Both the position numbers and the translations under genes were made by a program. From the NCBI GenBank assembly GCA_963989245.1, contig OZ022345.1, forward strand, positions 23,289,696-23,353,695: DNA of 64,000 nt, written 5' to 3'. This document shows positions 52,320-62,916 of this stretch, one piece after another. The notes below the pieces were generated by a model that did not search any database, was not told where the DNA came from, and saw only the letters and a program-made list of their open reading frames with translations. The number at the start of each line of letters is the position of its first letter. Position 1 is the stretch's first letter. Origin of the DNA: Nansenia antarctica (taxonomy: Eukaryota; Chordata; Actinopteri; Argentiniformes; Microstomatidae).

Positions 52320-52508
52320 GTTACGGTACATGTGGGAATACGGTACATGTGGGAAAACTAGGGTTAGGGTTAGGTGCTACGTCGACTTGGTACATGCTGG
52401 CATGTCTAACCCTACCCCTAATCCTAACCCTAACCCTAATCCTAACCGTAGCACCTAACCCTAACCCTAGTTTTCCCACATGTACCGTATTCCCACATGT
52501 ACTGTAAC
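52320..52508. repeat. Palindromic element with telomere-like repeats
   Basis: Arms of 62 bp with about one mismatch, starting 'gttacggtacatgtggga' and ending in its inverse. Each arm ends in 'agggttagggttagg'-type repeats, and the centre has degenerate 'ccctaa' units. No coding potential. The right arm abuts the Tc1-like end at about 52511. Confidence 0.9.
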
Positions 52509-52510
52509 AT

Positions 52511-53543
52511 ATATAAACCCCTCAAAAAAAGTTCGGAAATGTTATTTTGTTGATTAATCCTCCCCTTTAATAATACCAATTGGTATTGTATTTGATATGG
52601 TTGGAAAGCCTGATTAGTCACCTGTACAACGAGGTACAACTTGTAGGGATCATGCATTCATGGAATGAACAACACAGCTAAACATGTGGGTAGCGGGCCA
52701 AAAATATTTGCCAAAATCCCCTATATTCTTCTGTTGGTATTCACTCTTGTTTTGAATTGCTTGGTGGATTGGATGATTGCACTCTCCCACAGTAATAAGG
52801 AAAAAACAACACATCTTGGCCGTTTTTACACTTTATTCATTTGACACTTTATTCATTTTACACTGTCAGGGACCTCAGTAGCGTGTGGAAGATCCATATA
52901 CAGTCACAACAGCTTGGCACCTCCTCCTCATGCTGGTCACCAGCCTGGTCACACACTGCTGTGGGACGGCATCCCATTCCTCAACCAGGATTTGCCGCAA
53001 GTCAGCCAACATGGTTGCGTTGGTCACTCTGGCACGTACAGCACACCCAAGCTGATCCCACAAGTGTTCAATTGGGTTGAGGTCTGGACTCACGGCAGGC
53101 CATTCCACCCTCTCCACTCCCAAATTCTGGAGGTGCTCTGTGATGATCCTGGCTCTGTGGGGGCGAGCGTTGTCATCCTGGAGGATGGAGTTAGGTCCCA
53201 GAATCTGGAGATATGGGATCGCCACTGTCAATTAGGTGCCATTCAGGTGCCAGTCACACACCTGTGACTGACATACACCTGCCAGCACTTGAAGCTCAAA
53301 ACGAGAGTGAATACCAACAGAAGAATATTGCAGGGGATTTTGTCAAAAAAAATTGGCCCGCTACCCACACGTTTAGCTGTGTTACTCATTCCACGAATGC
53401 ATGATCCTTACAAGTTGTACCTCGTTGTAAAGGTGACTAATAAGGCTTTCCAACGATATAAAATACAATACCCATTGGTATTATTAAAGGGGAGGAAGAA
53501 TCGACTGAAATAACGTTTCCAAACTTTTTTGGGGGAGTTTATA
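52511..53543 (-). mobile_element. Tc1/mariner derivative with long terminal repeats
   Basis: Ends of about 200 bp are inverted copies (left 'taaacccctcaaaaaaagtt', right inverse 'taaactcccccaaaaaagtt') in a TATA context fitting TA targeting. Only the last third of the transposase remains (see 52875-53231). Confidence 0.85.
52875..53231 (-). pseudogene. Tc1-like transposase, C-terminal third
   Basis: A 118-residue frame with 'ILQDDNARPHRARI' (the second catalytic Asp block) and 'WPAVSPDLNPIEHLWDQL' (the third acidic residue), diagnostic of Tc1-type DDE transposases. The N-terminal helix-turn-helix and first Asp are absent; the right terminal repeat follows about 100 bases upstream. It cannot catalyse transposition. 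Confidence 0.9.
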
Positions 53544-53569
53544 TATATGGCACTGAATCATAACGCAAT

Positions 53570-53880
53570 CTAGACATTATAATGTTCCAGACCTTTGCTT
53601 GAGGACATTTTCTCTAACTGGACCTTGTTGAATTTTCGCTGAATACCCCTGCTATAGTCGTTCGGTGAGAGGGCTATGTATGTCATCTGCATATTTGTGG
53701 TAGGCAATTTTGTTCTTTTTTATGATGTGTCCCAATGGAAGCATATAGAGATTGAATAGGAGGGGGGATTGACCCTTGGGGAACCCCACATGTCATTTTA
53801 ATTTGGTCAATGGAGACATAATAGCTTCTGTCCTGTAGGTAGGATCTAAACCAGGATCTAAACCAGTCTAGTAGTACTAA
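53570..53880 (-). pseudogene. L2-like LINE, reverse-transcriptase remnant
   Basis: The minus strand has remnants of the L2 RT core: 'gtcatctgcata' on the plus strand is the inverse of the YADD region, and 'cttggggaaccccaca' marks the Q-G-x-P block. Stops and indels are frequent. It is probably the same element as 50100-50990, interrupted by the material in between. Confidence 0.6.
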
Positions 53881-53893
53881 AACAGATTTTTTT

Positions 53894-54060
53894 TTTGGAG
53901 GGCCCTTTACTGTAGACTGTGAGTTTGGAGGGCCCTTTATTGTAGGCTGTGATGAGTTTGGAGGGCCCTTTACTGTGGGCTGTGATGAGTTTGGAGGGCC
54001 CTTTACTGTAGGCTGTGATGAGTTTGGAGGGCCCTTTACTGTAGGCTGTGATGAGTCGCA
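53894..54060. repeat. 32-bp minisatellite, five units
   Basis: Repeats of 'ttggagggccctttactg' plus 'taggctgtgatgag' with few changes; the first two units are shorter. Confidence 0.9.
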
Positions 54061-54094
54061 GGTCTGTGGGGAGACCTGTAGCTGTGAACTAGGG

Positions 54095-54290
54095 GTAGTG
54101 GTGGTCTAGTGGATAGTGAGTTGGACTTGTGATCGGAAGGTTGTGAGTTCAAATCCCGCCTGAAACCACACCACTACTAGTGTGCCCTTGAGTAAGGCAC
54201 TTAGCCCTCAGTTACTCCAGGGGGAATGTCCCTGTAATTCGTAATTGTAAGTCGCTTTGGATAAAGGCGTCTGCTAAATGGCAAAATTAT
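54095..54290 (+). mobile_element. tRNA-derived SINE
   Basis: It has a tRNA-like head with an A box 'tggtctagtgg' and a B box 'gagttcaaatccc', a middle part with 'gtgcccttgagtaaggcac', and the tail 'gtaagtcgctttggataaag' then 'gcgtctgctaaatg'. This tail is common to many fish SINEs and recurs at 34010, 41410 and, inverted, at 55270. Confidence 0.9.
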
Positions 54291-54299
54291 TACATTTAA

Positions 54300-55250
54300 C
54301 TACTGTGAACAATTCAGTTGGCTGTGCTGAGTCTGAAGAATCCTGCATTGTAGGCCTTTCAGTTGTCTCAAGAGCATCGAGAGAAGGGGGAGCAGAGGGT
54401 ATGAGGTTGAAGAGTATGTTGTTTGTTAAATGGTATTTTCCCGATCTGTTTAAGTGGAGGCCCATTCTTTTGAATAGGTCGCTCTGCCTCCAGAATATGT
54501 TCCAGTGGTCAATAGATTTCAGCCCTTTAAGTTTGCACGCTCCCGAAAGCCGAGTGTTAAGGCTTAGCAGCTGAATTCGAAGTTACCTCTGGCAGCAGTG
54601 GGAAGCGGTCCACAGATGAATGTTTCAATCTTAAGCTTGTCAAGTCTATTGAAATGTTCCATAAAATCAGTCTAGTGAGACCATTTTACATGGATCGGTT
54701 GATCCCACGTGTAATATGAGCCGCTTTGTGTCTGGATAGTTAGTCAGTAGGAAGACAGTGGATTTGTAATTTTTTACCTCTTACATTTCTGATAGCCGAG
54801 TCTCCAATCATCTGTGAGGTCTGTTTCATCCGCTGCATGTCACATGGAGAAGCAGAGGAAGGAGGGGGTGTTGTTGAGCGGGCCAGGGAGTCACCAGGGG
54901 GGTCTGGGGAGTCACGTGATTCTCAGGCTCTTGCGGCCTCTGAAGTCTTGGCTTGACGCTGCTCCGCGGGCCTGTCTTGTTCTGTGCGTTTTGCCCGGCG
55001 CCTCTGAGTCTTACCTCAGTGTTGTTCAGTCATGCAAGCCCATAGCCTCGGGCCTATTTGTTGCTAACGATGCTAACGAGGACTTCGGTTGGCTGCTTTT
55101 CAGTAGTTTAGACGGGGGATAATTCATCTGTCCAGTGCGCTGTAAGTCAGTCAGAACCTGCATAGTCTGACAGTCCTGGTCTCTGCCCTTGTGTGGGATT
55201 GATCTATCAGGGCTGGTTCCCCAGTCTAACCTAGTGGGCTATAGGACAGC
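54300..55250 (-). pseudogene. LINE ORF1 with SGNH-esterase-like domain, decayed
   Basis: The minus-strand translation shows 'ETFICGPLPTAARGNFEF', then 'LKGLKSIDHWNIFW' and 'DLFKRMGLHLNRSGKYHL'. These correspond to the GPLPT and DG(L/I)HPN blocks of the SGNH hydrolase-like ORF1 found in L2/CR1-group LINEs of fish; the catalytic Asp/His block has changed here (MGLHLN). Stops interrupt it. Its position upstream of 53570-53880 fits one antisense element. Confidence 0.7.
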
Positions 55251-55254
55251 CACA

Positions 55255-55315
55255 TCCGTCTACATTACATTTACATTTTTGACACTTTCATCCAAAGCGA
55301 CTTACTACATTTGTC
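55255..55315 (-). repeat. SINE tail fragment
   Basis: An inverted 'ccaaagcgacttac' tail preceded by 'tacatttacattt', like the insertion at 33836. Confidence 0.65.
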
Positions 55316-55818
55316 TTAAGTAAGTAAATCATCTATATCTATGCTATGACCCGGAGCCAGTCCAAAACTTTCAACTTTCTGGTTCTGAAAAACTCCATAG
55401 TTGCTATTGCAAGATGTTTTGGGTCGTCAACTTACTGTATGATGGCTTCCTTGAATTTTCTTATTTCCTTGAATAAATACAATTCCTTGTATTTAAACCA
55501 TGGCTATATAGACATTATGCTAATTAACCATTGTGTTACTCCCCCAATCCACTTGGTCATACAATTTGACCTTTTGACCCTTGTATTATGTTGGGACAAA
55601 CTCACACGTATATGACGTACAGGCATGTTTATATTATTTTATGTTATTACACCTTTTCTTTAACAATATATTTGAGAAACCAGAGAGACACCATCATGTT
55701 TTGCAGTATAAACTATAGTTATATATCTATTTTAAATAATATTCTTCTTTTTGACAACTTTGCTCAATGTTCTGCACAAAATGTGTTTGTAACCCTGTAT
55801 ATGTTCATATTCTTACAG

Positions 55819-57089
55819 ATGAGCAGAGCTCCAACCCAGGTTCAGACAGCGAGCCCAGCTCCACCACACCAGGAAACCATAAACAACACAGACACTCAGG
55901 AGAGAAAACACACCACTGCTCCCAGTGTGGCAAGAGTTTCAAGCGTGCAGCAAACCTGAAGACACATCAGAGAATACACACTGGAGAGAAACCTTTCCAG
56001 TGCTCCCAGTGTGAGAAATGTTTTAATCGAGCAGGACACCTAACTATGCACCAGAGAATACACACAGGAGAGAAACCATACTACTGCTCCCAGTGTGGCA
56101 AGAGATTCATTCGAGCTGAAGAACTAAAGAGACATCAGAGAATACACACAGGAGAGAAACCATACCAGTGCACACAGTGTGAGAAGAGTTGCAATCATGC
56201 AGGACACCTAAAGAGCCACCTGAGCATACACACAGGAGAGAAACCATACTACTGCTCCCAGTGTGGCAAGAGATTCATTCGAGCAGGAGATCTAAAGAGA
56301 CATCAGAGAATTCACACAGGAGAGAAACCATACCAGTGCACACAGTGTGAGAAGAGTTTCAAACATGCAGGACACCTAAAGAGCCACCTGAGCATACACA
56401 CAGGAGAGAAACCATACCAGTGCTCCCAGTGTGGGAAGAGTTTCACTCAGGCAGGATCCCTAGTTGAACACCAGAGAATACACACAGGAGAGAAACAATA
56501 CCAGTGCTCTGAATGTGGGAAGAGTTTCAGTCGGGCAAGACACCTAAAGAGACACCAGACAATACACACAGCAGAGAAACCATACCAGTGCACACAGTGT
56601 GGCAAGGGTTTCAATCGGGAACAAAACTTAAAGAGCCACCTGAGAATTCACACAGGAGAGAGACCATACCAGTGCACACAGTGTGGCAAGAGTTTCTATC
56701 ACGAACAAAACCTAAAGAGCCACCTGATAATTCACACAGGAGAAAAACCATACCAGTGCACACAATGTGGCAAGAGTTTCAGTCATGCAGAAAGACTAAA
56801 AGCACACCAGAGAATACACACAGGAGAGAAACCATACCAGTGCTCCGAATGTGGGAAGAGTTTCAGTCGGGCAGGTGGCCTGAAGACACATCAGAGAATT
56901 CACACAGGAGAGAAACCATACCAGTGCACACAGTGTGGCAAGAGTTTCAGTCGGGCAGGTGGCCTGAGGAAACATCAGAGAATACACACTGGAGAGAAGC
57001 CTTACCAGTGCTCCCAGTGTGAGAAATGTTTTACTCAAGCAGGACACCTAACTATACACCAGAGAATTCACACAGGAGAAAAACCATAA
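55819..57089 (+). CDS. C2H2 zinc-finger gene, 14-finger exon
   Basis: Acceptor 'tcttacag', joined in frame to the acidic exon through a split Asp codon. After a short Ser/Pro-rich linker come 14 tandem C2H2 fingers (C-x2-C-x12-H-x3-H) with TGEKP linkers, the first 'HHCSQCGKSFKRAANLKTH' and the last 'CSQCEKCFTQAGHLTIH'. The protein is probably a nuclear DNA-binding regulator; its target is unknown. Many fingers share an R-A-G/H-L helix pattern, so they are recent duplicates. The frame stops at the 14th linker with TAA, while finger sequence continues beyond it, so the present C-terminus looks secondary. A start at 48649 gives about 596 residues. Confidence 0.9.
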
Positions 57090-57500
57090 CACTGCTCCCA
57101 GTGTGGGAAGAGTTTAAGGTGGGTGGGATATCTAACTATACACCAGAGGATACACACAGGAGGGAATTCATACCAGTGTGGGAAGAGTTTCAATCATGCA
57201 GGACACCTAAAGACACACAAGAGAATACACATAAGAGAGAAACCATACCAGTGCTCCCAGTGTGGGAAGAGTTACAATCGGGAACAAAGCTTGAGGACAC
57301 ATCAGAGAATTCACACAGGAGAGAAACCATACCAGTGCCCCCAGTGTGGGAAGAGTTTCACAGATGCAAACTACCTAAAGTGACATCTGAGAATACACAC
57401 CGGAGAGAAACCATACCAGTGCTCCCAGTGTGGGAAGAGTTTCACTCGGGCAGATACCCTAAGGCTGCATCAGAGAGGAAGAATCTGCAGGAGTTTGTGA
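57090..57500 (+). pseudogene. Zinc-finger array continuation behind stop codons
   Basis: The same frame carries on for about five more fingers after the TAA at 57087: a degenerate one (57090-57160), one lacking its first Cys part (57171-57240), then 'CSQCGKSYNREQSLRTH' and 'CPQCGKSFTDANYLK', which ends in a TGA in place of an Arg codon, and a last 'CSQCGKSFTRADTLRLH'. These look like former coding sequence lost by point mutation and small deletion. Confidence 0.85.
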
Positions 57501-57739
57501 TGTTCACCACAGCGGATAAGTGGTTGTTGAAGATCACTCCACGGTTCTTGCCACCAGAGGGAGGCATCGAGCAGTCCACCCTGCCACAGGTCATTATAAC
57601 ACCACCAGAGGGCAACGATGAGCAGACCCCACCTCCGTCCGAGGAGGACCTAATGCCAGCATTGGGTCTGGACTTGAACTATGACATCGAGCTGTTGCAC
57701 ATGATTAACCTGGGTTTACCACCAATGACTCTGCAATGA
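57480..57739 (+). pseudogene. Former C-terminal tail of the zinc-finger protein
   Basis: In a shifted frame after the last finger there is an open stretch of about 85 codons with 'FTTADKWLLKITPRFLP', then a Pro/Glu-rich part and 'LDLNYDIELLHMINLGL', ending in TGA at 57737. Its composition (acidic, hydrophobic end) suggests an activation or interaction tail. It lies behind the stops and in another frame, so it is not reached from the present gene unless by splicing. Confidence 0.5.
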
Positions 57740-57831
57740 TGAATGTTTCTGCCATGATCTGCCAGACTGATTTGCTATGAAATGTAGACCTGCTTGCATA
57801 GGAATAGAATCAGGAAGTGAAACGTTGAACA

Positions 57832-58504
57832 CATATGTGTGGTGGCCTGGGAAAACCCTTCACATGGTGGCATTTTGACATTTTCATTTTTTTATATTTC
57901 CATAAATTAGAAGTTCTCAGCTATTCATAACTGGTTGAATGACTGAGATAGCCCTTTATTTTAAAAAGTTATGAGCATTTTAATGTATCATGTCAAAAAA
58001 AGTGAAAGGTCATTACTACCCCTTTCTCCTCCGGGTCGGGGGAGGAGCCCATGCAGATCGGCCGGTCTCGTTTGTCTGCTTGTGATGCGGTGTTAGTCTG
58101 CTCGCCTCGTCGGTATGCGAGGGACAGATCCATTTGTGTGTCTTCTAGTTAATATTTTATTACTTTATGCTTATTGTGAGCATCAGTAAACTGGCAATAA
58201 CACAGGTGGAAGTATCGTCTCTCCTTTCACTCATGTGTGTGTGCGTTGCTTAACTGAGAATGAGACACGTTCAACGTGACGTTGTTTCGCTAGCAAACTA
58301 CCCACCACAAAAACATAAAAATAAGTACTTTCTCTTTTGTTTTCTTAAAATGTTTATTCACCATAATGTAGTATGGAGTTCAAAGTACTAGAATACCACA
58401 TAATATCAAAATCGCCAAAATCGCGAATTCCATCTATTTTTGCACTTTGCCACAAACGAACGCCAGCGACATCCGACGGGTTTTCCCAGGCCACCACACA
58501 TATA
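57832..58504. mobile_element. Terminal-inverted-repeat element 3' of the zinc-finger gene
   Basis: 'tgtgtggtggcctgggaaaa' near 57836 is matched by 'ttttcccaggccaccacaca' near 58481, arms of about 26 bp enclosing 670 bp with no coding region. Flanking 'cata'/'tata' does not give a clear target duplication. Confidence 0.75.
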
Positions 58505-59500
58505 CTCTGAGAGAAATCAACATATCCAAGATATGAACCCACTAGAATGGGATTGTTTGTGTTTCAAGATGTATAAGAAATGTGAGATAGGACCAATGTG
58601 ATGTAGCTGAGACTTGAGATAGGATGTGTGCGCTATCTTGATGTTGATTAAAACAATGTCTTATGTTGAACTAGGGACAGAGCTTGAGGACAAAGGAGTT
58701 CCCCTTTTACTAAAATAAGCTCACTAGCTAGTAGCTAATAGTTTGGAGTGATCCCAGGCAATTGGGCTGTAAAACGTAGAGGGTTTCTTACTGAATAATA
58801 CTTGGTCTCAGACTTGGATTCTTTTTGGAACCGGCTTCACTTGTATTGGGGAAGTGAAACGAGGCTCTGCCGAGGGCCGGTTTCAACTCTGAGGATACAG
58901 GCTGGTGGCTGAAAGGAGAAATTAGGGCATCGGTCAAAGCCGAACTTCTTCATTATTTTTGTATATGTATCAGATAGGCAGAGTATGGGAAGAACAAGGT
59001 TGGTCATTCATTTAATTTCCTTTTATTATTATTTTAACATTTAGTATGACTTTTAAATTACTTGATCATTTTATTTAATTTCTTTAATTTCTTAATTTTA
59101 TACTTTTTACCCACTTATGGGATGATATATATTTATATATATCCATGTGCTGGCATTTTTACCATCACTTAATGAATAATAAAGTATTACTTGAACAATT
59201 GACCAGAGGGGTTCAATGATTTGACAAGCTATTAGGATGATTATTATTAGCACTATTATAAACAAATATTATTATTAAGTTATTATTATTAATAGGGTAT
59301 TTATGAATTGAAACATCTGGTGTCTTGATTACAGATGTTACAGATGTTTTTAAATTCATAAACTTGGAATTACATGCGACTGTGCGGTGTATGGAGTGCA
59401 TGTGTCATTCCAAGGAGAATAAAATATTTACAAATAATTAAAACAAATTTTAAAAATGTGATTTAGAAGGGTGAATTCAATCCTATATCAGGGTGGATTG
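58505..59500. other. No gene seen
   Basis: AT-rich in the second half, including TTATT trinucleotide-like runs near 59235-59295. No recognised feature. Confidence 0.55.
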
Positions 59501-59504
59501 AAGA

Positions 59505-59716
59505 ATCACCAGAGAGGGTTTAAGGTAGCCGTGACCCTATGAGAGGGTTTAAGGTAGCCATGGTAACCCTCTGAGAGGGTTTAAGGTAGCCATGACCCTC
59601 TGATAGGGTTTAAGGTAGCCATGATAACCCTCTGAGAGGGTTTAAGGTAGCCATGACCCTCTGATAGGGTTTAAGGTAGCCATGGTAACCCTCTGAGAGG
59701 GTTTAAGGTAGCCGTG
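59505..59716. repeat. Minisatellite with alternating 29- and 33-bp units
   Basis: Seven to eight units of 'gagggtttaaggtagcc' followed by 'atgaccctct' or 'atggtaaccctct'; short and long forms alternate, giving a higher-order period of about 62 bp. Confidence 0.9.
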
Positions 59717-59717
59717 A

Positions 59718-60600
59718 CTAGGGGTGGGACGATTAGAAAATGTCATGTCACGATTATCGTGGGCAAAATAATCGCGATCCACGATATTATCGCGAGAATT
59801 AAAAAAATTATAATATATATAGATTTTTTTTTCGAATGCCAATAAAACACACTGTAATCACTTTAACTTAGATGTTGTTGTATTTTTATGACATTATAAG
59901 TCAGTAATTCAAATTCAGATTCTAGTGGCACATCTCTGGCCATAATCCGGGTCCTTAAGAAAGAGCAATCGAGCGCTGATTGACCTAACTCCTTTTCGGC
60001 CAATCAGCACCTTTCATTAACGTACCCAAGGAAGTTTAAAGAACGCACTCCCAGTGTTGCCAACTTCCAGAGCCCCTTGGCGACTTAATTAGTCAAAAGC
60101 GACCAGCGACAAATCTAACTTCCTTTTCTGGTCATTTGGGGAATTACTGTAAGCATCTAACATATCCCGTATTCCACGGTTCACGTTACAACCGAGCTCA
60201 GGAGAGACGAGTAGGGATACAGTCTATGGCGAGCGAGGGTTGCCGTCTCCTCTCTCCCTCAACACTCACTCCCGCGGCCAGTCTGATAGCAGCCGCGGGG
60301 AGCATACTGTTGTTCCCCGGGTCCTCGCGTGGGGTTCGGGCAAAGTTCGGGAAATAACGGACGGTTGTCATGTGTTTATACAGCATGGATGTTACGTGCC
60401 TAATGCCTTTGATGCGCACACTTGCTACTTGCCGCTTTAATCATTGTATTTAGCCTATATAGCACAAGTCATGCATTGCATGTAACCTCAAGTGCTGAAC
60501 AGTATTAAGTAAACCACAGTACATTTGCTAAAGCTTATATTATATATAATATTATAGCCTAATTAGGGGCGACCGTGCCTTTTGCAGCCATAGACTGTCA
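59718..60600. mobile_element. Probable hAT end, remainder not resolved
   Basis: 'ctaggggtgggacgatta' followed by 'cacgattatcgtgggc' and 'cgcgatccacgatatt' is the typical start of a fish hAT element with palindromic sub-terminal motifs. I find no matching right end before the L2 LINE at about 60605, so the element may be truncated. The stretch has no convincing gene. Confidence 0.5.
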
Positions 60601-60604
60601 CTGC

Positions 60605-62916
60605 CTGGTAATAATAATAATAATAATTCATTACATTTATATAGCGCTTTTCCGAGGCTCAAAGACGCTGACAATACAGGAGATACGGAAAACACAAAAA
60701 CAACAAGCAACATGGACACATGGAACACAGAATCAGCGAACGGGGAGGGGGGGGGGGGTGGTAGGGGGGGGAAGGCTGTATGCATATCAGGGGGGTGGCA
60801 GGGTTAGGGGAAATGGGTAGGGGTAGGGGAGGTTGTATGCGTGTCCAGGGGGGGGGGGGGGGGGGGGGGCGGGATGGGGGAGATGGCTAGGGGTAGGGGA
60901 GGCTGTAGGCATGGGAGAACAGGTAGGTTTTGAGGTGGGATTTAAAAGTGAGGAGTGAGGGTGAGTCTCTGAGTGGTTGAGGGAGAGAGTTCCAGAGGCG
61001 GGGTGCAGCTCGTGAAAAGGCACGGTGACCGAAGCCTTTGAGTTTTGAGGGTGGGACAGTGAGGGGAACAATGGATGAGGATCGGAGGGTACGGGTAGGG
61101 CGGTGGGGGAGAAGGAGGTCAGTCAGTTAAGGGGGGGCCAGGCTATGGAGGGCTTTGTATGTGAGGATGAGGACTTTGAATTGTATACGTTCTTTGATGG
61201 GGAGCCAGTGGAGAGAGTGGAGGACAGGAGTGATGTGGTCACGGGAGCGGGTGTTTGAGAGGAGGCGTGCAGCAGAGTTTTGGACCATCTGGAGTCTATG
61301 GAGGGAGCGGGAGGTGATGCCGGTGAGTAGGGAGTTGCAGTAGTCGAGGCGGGAGGAGATGAAGGCGTGGATGAGGGATTCAGCAGCGGGGGGGGAGAGG
61401 CAGTGTCTGATTTTTGCAATGTTTCGGAGGTGGAAGTAGGATGTCTTGACAATAGAACTGACGTGGGGATCGAATGAGAGGGTGGGGTCCAGAATGAAGC
61501 CGAGGTTGCGAGCCAGGGGGGAGGGGGTGATGGTAGTGTCGTCAATGGTGAGTGTGATGGGTCCGGTTTTATTGAGGATGGATTTGGTGCCGATGAGGAT
61601 GACTTCGGTCTTTTCTCTGTTGAGTTTGAGGAAGTTGTGTGTGAGCCAGGTTTTTATTGCTGAAATGCAGTTTTCAACGTGAGTGAGGGGTGGGTTCTGG
61701 GTGGAGTTTGTGGTGATGTAAATCTGGGTGTCATCGGCGTAGCAGTGGAAGTCCAGGTTGAATTGGCGGATGATGTGACCGAGGGGGAGTGTGTAGCAGA
61801 GGAAGAGCAGGGGGCCGAGGACTGAGCCTTGTAGGACCCCCTGTGTGACAGAGGAGGAGGAGGAGGTGTGACCGGAGAGGGAGATGAACTGTTGTCTGTT
61901 GGTGAGGTAGGAGGTGAGCCAGTCCAGGGCGGTGCCCTCAACACCCAGTTGGCGCAGCCTTTGAAGGAGGATGGAGTGGGACACTGTGTCGAAGGCTGCG
62001 CTCAGGTCTAGTAGAACTAGGATGTTGAGGGCACCTGAGTCTGCAGAGGTGAGGAGATCGTTGATTACTTTGACCAGGGCTGTTTCAGTGCTGTGATGTG
62101 GGCGGAAGCCAGATTGAAGGGGTTCATACAGTTTGTTGGATTGGAGGTGGGAGTGAAGTTGGGCAGCGACAACGCGCTCTAGGGTTTTGGAAAGGAATGG
62201 TAGGTTGGAGATGGGGCGGTAGTTGGAGAGATTGGCTGGGTCAAGAGTGGGCTTTTTGAGAATGGGGGTGACAGCGGCAAGTTTGTAGCTTGAGGGAACG
62301 TGGCCTTGGGATAGTGACTGATTGAAGAGGGCAGTGAGGTGGGGGATGAGGGCAGGGAGGCAGGCCTTGGTCAGGGTGGTAGGGAGGGGGTCGAGGGAGC
62401 AGGTGGTTGTTTTGGAGGCGGTGATGATAGTAGTGATGAGGGAGGAGTCAACAGGGGAGAAAGTAGTGAGAGGAGTAGGGGGAGGGTAATCAGGAGGGGG
62501 GAAGATGACAGCAGGGGGGGCGGGGGTGGTGGAGTTGGAGATGGAGGCAGTCAGTGAGCTATTGATGTGGGAGATCTTGCTGTTGAAGGCGTGGAGAAAG
62601 GAGTTGCAGAGGTCAGGGGAGGAAGTTGTGTTGTTGTCCGGGGGTTGGAGTAGTGTCTTGACAGTGGAGAAGAGGGTGCGGGGGTTTCGATTGGAGGTGT
62701 TGATGAGGGTGGAGTAGTAGGCAGATTTGGCAGCTTGGAGTGCGTCACGGTAGGAGGAGATATGTTGCTTGTAGACTTCGGCATGGACAGTGAGGTGGGT
62801 TCTATTGTGTAGTCGTTCTAGTTGGCGGCCGGTCTGTTTCATGGTGCGTAGTTCAGGGGTGTACCAGGGGGAGGAGGTGGTGAAGGAGACAGTGATGGTT
62901 TTCAAGGGGGCCAGTG
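60605..62916 (-). mobile_element. L2-clade LINE, 3' part up to the Rex1 insertion
   Basis: The 3' end shows 'ttcattacatttatatagcg' on the plus strand beside a TAA trinucleotide run, then a G-rich 3' UTR with homopolymers (60746-60760, 60847-60869). ORF2 follows at 61127-62916. The element resumes at 63855 beyond the Rex1 insertion and continues out of the window. Confidence 0.88.
61127..62916 (-). CDS. L2-clade LINE reverse transcriptase
   Basis: An open frame of about 600 codons with 'PLKTITVSFTTSSPWYTPEL', 'LSNYRPISNLPFLSKTLERV', 'LQSGFRPHHSTETALVKVI', 'LDLSAAFDTVSHSILLQRL', 'VLQGSVLGPLLF' and the catalytic YADD in 'FHCYADDTQIYI'. The C-terminal part has 'ISSRLDYCNSLLTGI', then 'HWLPIKERIQFKVLILTYKA', normal for L2/Maui. 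The expected P in the PQGS motif is L here (LQGS). The first residues before 'PLKTI' derive from the Rex1 insertion. Upstream residues continue at 63855 and beyond. Confidence 0.9.

Larger units (their letters stand above)
50045..55818. other. Zinc-finger gene, intron 2
   Basis: A 5.8-kb intron made almost wholly of antisense LINE pieces, a telomere-like palindrome, a Tc1 derivative, a minisatellite and SINEs, each listed separately. About 51000-51340 and 55320-55818 show nothing recognisable. Confidence 0.65.

Noticed and set aside
55588..55959. A short frame overlapping the acceptor of the finger exon
   Set aside because: It is out of frame with the fingers and crosses the splice site.
56513..57022. 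A 169-codon frame in another phase of the finger exon
   Set aside because: Regular finger repeats keep alternative frames open; the translated product shows only repeated out-of-phase linker sequence.
59505..59716. Possible CRISPR array
   Set aside because: The repeats are direct, contiguous and without unique spacers, and the genome context is a vertebrate one; it is a minisatellite.
61123..62784. Ser/Thr/Pro-rich frames in other phases of the L2 reverse transcriptase
   Set aside because: The catalytic frame with YADD and other RT blocks is clear; the others are shadows.
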